From Mycobacterium xenopi (lineage in GTDB: Bacteria > Actinomycetota > Actinomycetes > Mycobacteriales > Mycobacteriaceae), in the NCBI RefSeq assembly GCF_009936235.1, contig NZ_AP022314.1, forward strand, positions 1,116,001 to 1,180,000: a DNA stretch of 64,000 nucleotides, given 5' to 3'. Both the position numbers and the translations under genes were made by a program. Below the pieces are notes generated by a model that was not told where the DNA came from, ran no database searches, and saw only the letters and a list, made by a program, of their open reading frames with translations. Position 1 is the stretch's first letter, and the number at the start of each line of letters is the position of its first letter. Below, in pieces: positions 60,626 to 64,000 of the stretch.

Positions 60626-61252
60626 ATGACAAACGACCTGCAATCTCTGGTACTCGCTTCCGACTATCGGGTGCCCGACCCGACGCGGGTGTGGCCGCTG
60701 CTTCAGCGTCGCAAATCGGCGCTCGCCGGCATCGGCGCCCACCACGTTGTCGTGTACGCATCGACCACTGAATACGGCCGTGTTCTCGTGACCCTCGGTG
60801 TCCGCAACCGTGAGCCGATCGTCGACCTTTTGAGATCGCGGGTGTTCTTCGACTGGTTCGACGCCGTTGGCGTCAAGGACATTCCGGCTGTCTTCGCGGG
60901 CGAGACCGTCGAACGGATTGAACTGACGCGGCCGTCGCCCGCCGAGCCCCCCAGCGTCATCGTGGCGACGATGACGTCAGTGGCAGACGTGTCGAGTTTG
61001 GTCCAACGCGTTCACCTGGCACGCGAACGGTTCAAGGCCGCTGGCATCGAGAAGACATGGATATATCAAGCTTTCGACGATCCGCGGGAAGTGCTGATTC
61101 TGCAGCAGATCGACACCGATGCCAACGCGCGGCGGTGGATCGACCACCCAGATCCGGCAGCGGAGTGGATGGACGGTGCGGGACAGGGTCCCTATCCGCC
61201 GATCTTCGTCGGCCGCTTCCTGCACATGATGCGGATCGACGAAGCGCGGTGA
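60626..61252 (+). CDS. Conserved hypothetical protein
   Basis: About 208 residues (211 if ATG 60617 is used). No known motif is recognised. YRVPDPTRVWPLLQRRKSAL near the start and RERFKAAGIEKTWIYQAFDDPREVLILQQID towards the end suggest two ferredoxin-like alpha/beta-barrel halves such as those of EthD/ABM proteins. It is 25 bp downstream of the Mam pair and may share its transcript. Confidence 0.75.
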   Translation: MTNDLQSLVLASDYRVPDPTRVWPLLQRRKSALAGIGAHHVVVYASTTEYGRVLVTLGVRNREPIVDLLRSRVFFDWFDAVGVKDIPAVFAGETVERIELTRPSPAEPPSVIVATMTSVADVSSLVQRVHLARERFKAAGIEKTWIYQAFDDPREVLILQQIDTDANARRWIDHPDPAAEWMDGAGQGPYPPIFVGRFLHMMRIDEAR

Positions 61253-61264
61253 TTGGGTCGACCC

Positions 61265-61450
61265 ATGTATGTGTGCCTGTGCAACGGGGTTACCAGCCAG
61301 ACCGTGGCTGACGCCGTCGCGAATGGGGCGTCGACGACAAAGAAGGTCGCCGAGGTATGCGGGGCAGGCGCCGAATGCGGCCGCTGCCGGCACACCGTGC
61401 GCGCGATGATCACGTCCTCACGCACCGGATGCGAAGCACAGCAACGATAG
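61265..61450 (+). CDS. Bacterioferritin-associated ferredoxin (BFD)-like [2Fe-2S] protein
   Basis: A 61-residue BFD-type protein: CLC at residues 4-6 and CGRC near 38-41 are the four cluster ligands. Such proteins reduce bacterioferritin iron or serve as small electron carriers. ATG 61265 gives the normal N-terminus MYVCLCNGVT. No bacterioferritin gene is adjacent. It ends 10 bp before the convergent kdc gene. Confidence 0.88.
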   Translation: MYVCLCNGVTSQTVADAVANGASTTKKVAEVCGAGAECGRCRHTVRAMITSSRTGCEAQQR

Positions 61451-61460
61451 ACGGAGAAGC

Positions 61461-63143
61461 TCAGCGGCGGGTGCTGCCGTCCGCAGAGGTGGGCCGGGCG
61501 AGTTCGCCGAGTAGGTCAGGGACGTCGAAGCGGGGCACCACGACTTCGATGAACACCATCCTGTCCTGGTGCTGGGCGGCGGCGGTGAACGCGTCGTCGA
61601 GCTCTCCATAGGTTTGCGCCCGGAACGTAAGCGCGTTCGTCACGCCCAGCGCACGCGGCACCTGAAGCCAATTCCAGCTCACAATGTCGTTGTAGCAGGC
61701 GTTCTTTCCGTGTATCGCCCGCTCGATGGTGTAACCATCGTTGTTGACCAGCACGATCACCGGCGTCAGCCCTTCGCGGGAGAAGACCCCCAGGTCTTGG
61801 ACGGTCAGCTGCGCGGCTCCGTCGCCGATCAGCAGCACCGGTCGGCGGTCCCGGTGGGCCAGGCCGGCACCGAGCGCCGCTGGCAGGGTGTAGCCAATCG
61901 ACCCCCAGAGGGGCTGGCCGATGAACGTCACCCCCCGCGGAAGCCGGTGGCACGCCATCCCGTAAAACGAGGTGCCCTGGTCGGCGACCACCACATTCCC
62001 CGGAGTCAGCGCCGCAGCAAGCCTGTCCCACAACATCTTTTGAGTGAGTGGCTGGTCGCGCGGCGGAGACTGCAATGGCCCGCTGTCGGATGCGGGTGTG
62101 ACCGGCGGCGACGTGATTCCGCGTTCAGCGATGATCGTGGCCAGCGCTTGCAGCGCGGTCCCCATTTCCAGGGGCGCGAACACCTGGCCCGCCACGGTGC
62201 TCTGATCGACTCCGACGTCGATGGTTCGGGCCGGGTCGATGCGCTGGCTGAAGAAGCTGCTGACCATGTCGGTGAACACCACACCGGCGGTAACCAGGAC
62301 CGGCGCTTCCTCGACCGCGCGGCGCACGGGCTCCGGGCTGGCTGCGCCCACATAAATGCCGAGGAAATTCGGATGGCTCTCGTCGACCAGGCTCTTTCCC
62401 CACATCAAAGTGGCGTGGGGAACCACGTCGGCGGACAGCAGCGCCTGGAGTTGAGGGATGGCGTCGAGGCGATGGACCAGGTAATCCGCGAGCACGGTGA
62501 CTTGATGGTCTGCGATGAGTTTGGTTGCGGCGTCGATGAATAGCGAAAGAGCACGTGGGCTGGTGCCGCCGGTGTAGCGCGGCAGCGGAGCGGCCGGCGG
62601 TTCAGCCGGAAAGCGAGCAACGTCGGTGGCCATCAGGATATACCCGGGCTGTTTTTGTTCCCGCACCTCCGAGAGCACCCGATCGATTTCCCGGGTGGCC
62701 GTCGCAGGCATGAGGGTTGTTTGCGCACAAGTGATTTCGCGGCTGATGCGCAGGAAGTGCTCGAAGTCGCCGTCGCCGAGCGAATGATGCAGCGCCCGCC
62801 GCGTTCCCTGCGCGTCCTTGGACGGACCGCCCACGATGTGCACGACCGGCACATGTTCGGCGTAGCTGCCTGCGATCGCGTTGGCCGCCGACAGTTCGCC
62901 GACCCCGAACGTGGTGACCACAGCAGACATTCCACGCAGCCGCCCGTACCCGTCAGCGGCGTAGCCAGCGTTGAGCTCGTTGGCGTTGCCCACCCAGCGA
63001 AGACCGGGATGGGCGACGATGTGGTCGAGAAATTCAAGGTTGTAGTCACCGGGCACGCCGAAAATTTCGGAAACACCGAGTTCGGCCAGGCGGTCGAGCA
63101 GATAGTCACCGACGGTGTAGGAGGAATGCTCGAATCCAGTCAC
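61461..63143 (-). CDS. kdc: Alpha-keto-acid decarboxylase (thiamine-diphosphate dependent)
   Basis: A 560-residue ThDP enzyme that decarboxylates branched-chain, pyruvate- or indolepyruvate-type 2-keto acids to aldehydes. GVPGDYNLEFLDHIVAHP and NELNAGYAADGYGR (catalytic Glu) open the protein; GDGAAQLTVQDLG...NNDGY is the ThDP/Mg site. It matches M. tuberculosis Kdc (Rv0853c) closely along the length recalled. GTG 63143 gives the expected 560 residues; the frame runs on for 268 codons upstream but that part lacks homology and overlaps the divergent gene. Confidence 0.95.
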   Translation of the reverse strand: MTGFEHSSYTVGDYLLDRLAELGVSEIFGVPGDYNLEFLDHIVAHPGLRWVGNANELNAGYAADGYGRLRGMSAVVTTFGVGELSAANAIAGSYAEHVPVVHIVGGPSKDAQGTRRALHHSLGDGDFEHFLRISREITCAQTTLMPATATREIDRVLSEVREQKQPGYILMATDVARFPAEPPAAPLPRYTGGTSPRALSLFIDAATKLIADHQVTVLADYLVHRLDAIPQLQALLSADVVPHATLMWGKSLVDESHPNFLGIYVGAASPEPVRRAVEEAPVLVTAGVVFTDMVSSFFSQRIDPARTIDVGVDQSTVAGQVFAPLEMGTALQALATIIAERGITSPPVTPASDSGPLQSPPRDQPLTQKMLWDRLAAALTPGNVVVADQGTSFYGMACHRLPRGVTFIGQPLWGSIGYTLPAALGAGLAHRDRRPVLLIGDGAAQLTVQDLGVFSREGLTPVIVLVNNDGYTIERAIHGKNACYNDIVSWNWLQVPRALGVTNALTFRAQTYGELDDAFTAAAQHQDRMVFIEVVVPRFDVPDLLGELARPTSADGSTRR

Positions 63144-63209
63144 GAAGACGACCGTACCCTCAGCCGAAAAGCGCTCCGGGCATTGCGCCGTCTCGCTATG
63201 GTGCGGGCC

Positions 63210-63656
63210 ATGGCAATCAGGGAAACTCGCGAAGTCGTCATCGAAGCAAGCCCGGGGGAGATCCTCGACGTCATCGCCGATCTGGAATCGCTGCCCGAGT
63301 GGTCGTCGGCACATCAAAGCTCTGAAGTGGTCGAAAGGCGAGACGACGGTCGGCCCAAAGTGGCCCGGATGAAGGTCAAGGCGGCGGGCATCACCGATGA
63401 GCAGGTGGTCGCCTACACCTGGGGTGAGAGCACCGTGAGCTGGACCTTGGTCAGTGCCAGTCAACAGCGTTCCCAAGACGCGGTCTACACGCTGACACCG
63501 GAGGGCGACAAGACTCGGGTGAAGTTCGAGATCACCGTCGACCCGACGGTGCCGCTGCCGGGGTTCCTGCTCAAACGGACCATCAAAGGGGTGATGGACA
63601 CCTCGACCGAAGGACTGCGAAAGCGTGTGCTGAGCGTCAAGAAGGGCCGCGGTTGA
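63210..63656 (+). CDS. SRPBCC/START-like protein (Rv0854-type)
   Basis: A 148-residue polyketide-cyclase/START-like (SRPBCC) protein: MAIRETREVVIEASPGEILDV, LESLPEWSSAHQSSEV and VDPTVPLPGFLLKRTIKG match M. tuberculosis Rv0854, which is likewise divergent from kdc. These proteins bind a hydrophobic ligand in a deep cavity. An ATG at 63198 is an alternative start. Function unknown. Confidence 0.9.
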   Translation: MAIRETREVVIEASPGEILDVIADLESLPEWSSAHQSSEVVERRDDGRPKVARMKVKAAGITDEQVVAYTWGESTVSWTLVSASQQRSQDAVYTLTPEGDKTRVKFEITVDPTVPLPGFLLKRTIKGVMDTSTEGLRKRVLSVKKGRG

Positions 63657-63840
63657 TCGGAGCGCCGGCGGGAGAGGCTTGGCTCCCGACGGCGACTGCG
63701 GGTCACGACGTCGACAATGTGCCTGCCACCGTCGTCCGCGCCCGGCCATCGTGACCGGGCGCCGTCGCTGCGCCAGATGAAATCGGCTGGTAATTGCGGA
63801 TTCGCCGTCGAAGACCCAGCGTGTTGCTAGCTTGGTGGCA

Positions 63841-64000
63841 GTGGCCGCACGAGCATCCCGGGAAATCGTTATCGACGCGCCGCCGGACGTGATTATGGAG
63901 GCGCTCGCCGATGTCAGCACGCTGACGGCGTGGTCGCCGGTGCACAAAAGGGTTGAAGTACTCGACCGCTACGATGACGGCCGTCCGCACCATGTGCGGG
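63841..64000 (+). CDS. SRPBCC/START-like protein, 5' part (runs off window)
   Basis: The first 53 residues of a second SRPBCC protein: SREIVIDAPPDVIMEALADV and LTAWSPVHKRVEVLDRYDDG parallel the start of the preceding gene. The start is GTG 63841 or GTG 63835. The window ends before the rest of the domain. In M. tuberculosis SRPBCC genes (Rv0856, Rv0857) lie near Rv0854, with far (Rv0855) between; here nothing lies between. Confidence 0.8.
   Translation, partial: MAARASREIVIDAPPDVIMEALADVSTLTAWSPVHKRVEVLDRYDDGRPHHVR

Noticed and set aside
63144..63947. Upstream extension of kdc to 828 codons
   Set aside because: The added region overlaps the divergent SRPBCC gene in full and has no similarity to keto-acid decarboxylases; GTG 63143 gives the standard length.
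1..64000. CRISPR array, tRNA or rRNA genes, intact insertion sequence
   Set aside because: No regularly spaced repeats, cloverleaf sequences, rRNA stretches or transposase genes were seen. The only mobile-type gene is the 13E12 HNH protein.

Overview
The window is high-GC actinobacterial DNA that looks mycobacterial. The markers are a complete mce operon (yrbE pair plus six Mce proteins, one a lipoprotein), two pairs of Mce-associated membrane proteins, a 13E12-family HNH protein, a mycofactocin-coupled SDR, relics of VapC-type toxins, and a right-hand end carrying kdc plus an SRPBCC gene resembling Mycobacterium tuberculosis Rv0853c/Rv0854. I would place it in a non-tuberculous Mycobacterium; the species cannot be read from the sequence. 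No tRNA, rRNA, CRISPR array or intact insertion sequence was seen.

Left part (1-28 kb). This is a dense catabolic neighbourhood: thiolase end, acyl-CoA dehydrogenase, TetR, P450+ferredoxin, 13E12 protein beside a broken vapC, second P450+ferredoxin, two HIBADH-like dehydrogenases, alpha/beta hydrolase, a DUF35-thiolase fusion, a ferredoxin+NuoF-like flavoprotein pair, then hydrolase, Rieske protein and two amidohydrolases, divergent from an acyl-CoA dehydrogenase pair. It continues with a third P450+ferredoxin, two SDRs, an aldehyde dehydrogenase and a CoA-transferase.

Middle part (28-41.5 kb). An mce import operon (yrbEA-yrbEB-mceA-F) is followed by an inverted pair of Mce-associated proteins, small secreted proteins and a membrane adenylate cyclase. 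The mceA gene as given carries two single-base frameshifts.

Right part (41.5-64 kb). SDR-P450-LLM genes face a TetR-MaoC-LLM operon; a fifth P450 faces a paralogous TetR. Next come VOC/FAD/NTF2-like genes, another TetR operon with a collapsed SDR, an enoyl-CoA hydratase divergent from an acyl-CoA synthetase, a third amidohydrolase, a FadD3-like ligase, a second Mce-associated pair, a BFD-type ferredoxin, kdc and two SRPBCC genes.

Taken together the enzymes form a plausible route for a cyclic, sterol- or terpenoid-like hydrophobic substrate: Mce uptake, P450 hydroxylation, SDR/ALDH oxidation, CoA activation, beta-oxidation and retro-aldol or hydrolytic steps. The substrate is inferred, not shown. 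The strongest new signals are regulatory. A 15-bp palindrome (GAGAAT-N3-ATTCTC) recurs in front of the amidohydrolase, acyl-CoA dehydrogenase and aldehyde dehydrogenase genes. A 14-bp element (TAAGCA-N2-TGCTTA) occurs at both of two paralogous TetR genes.
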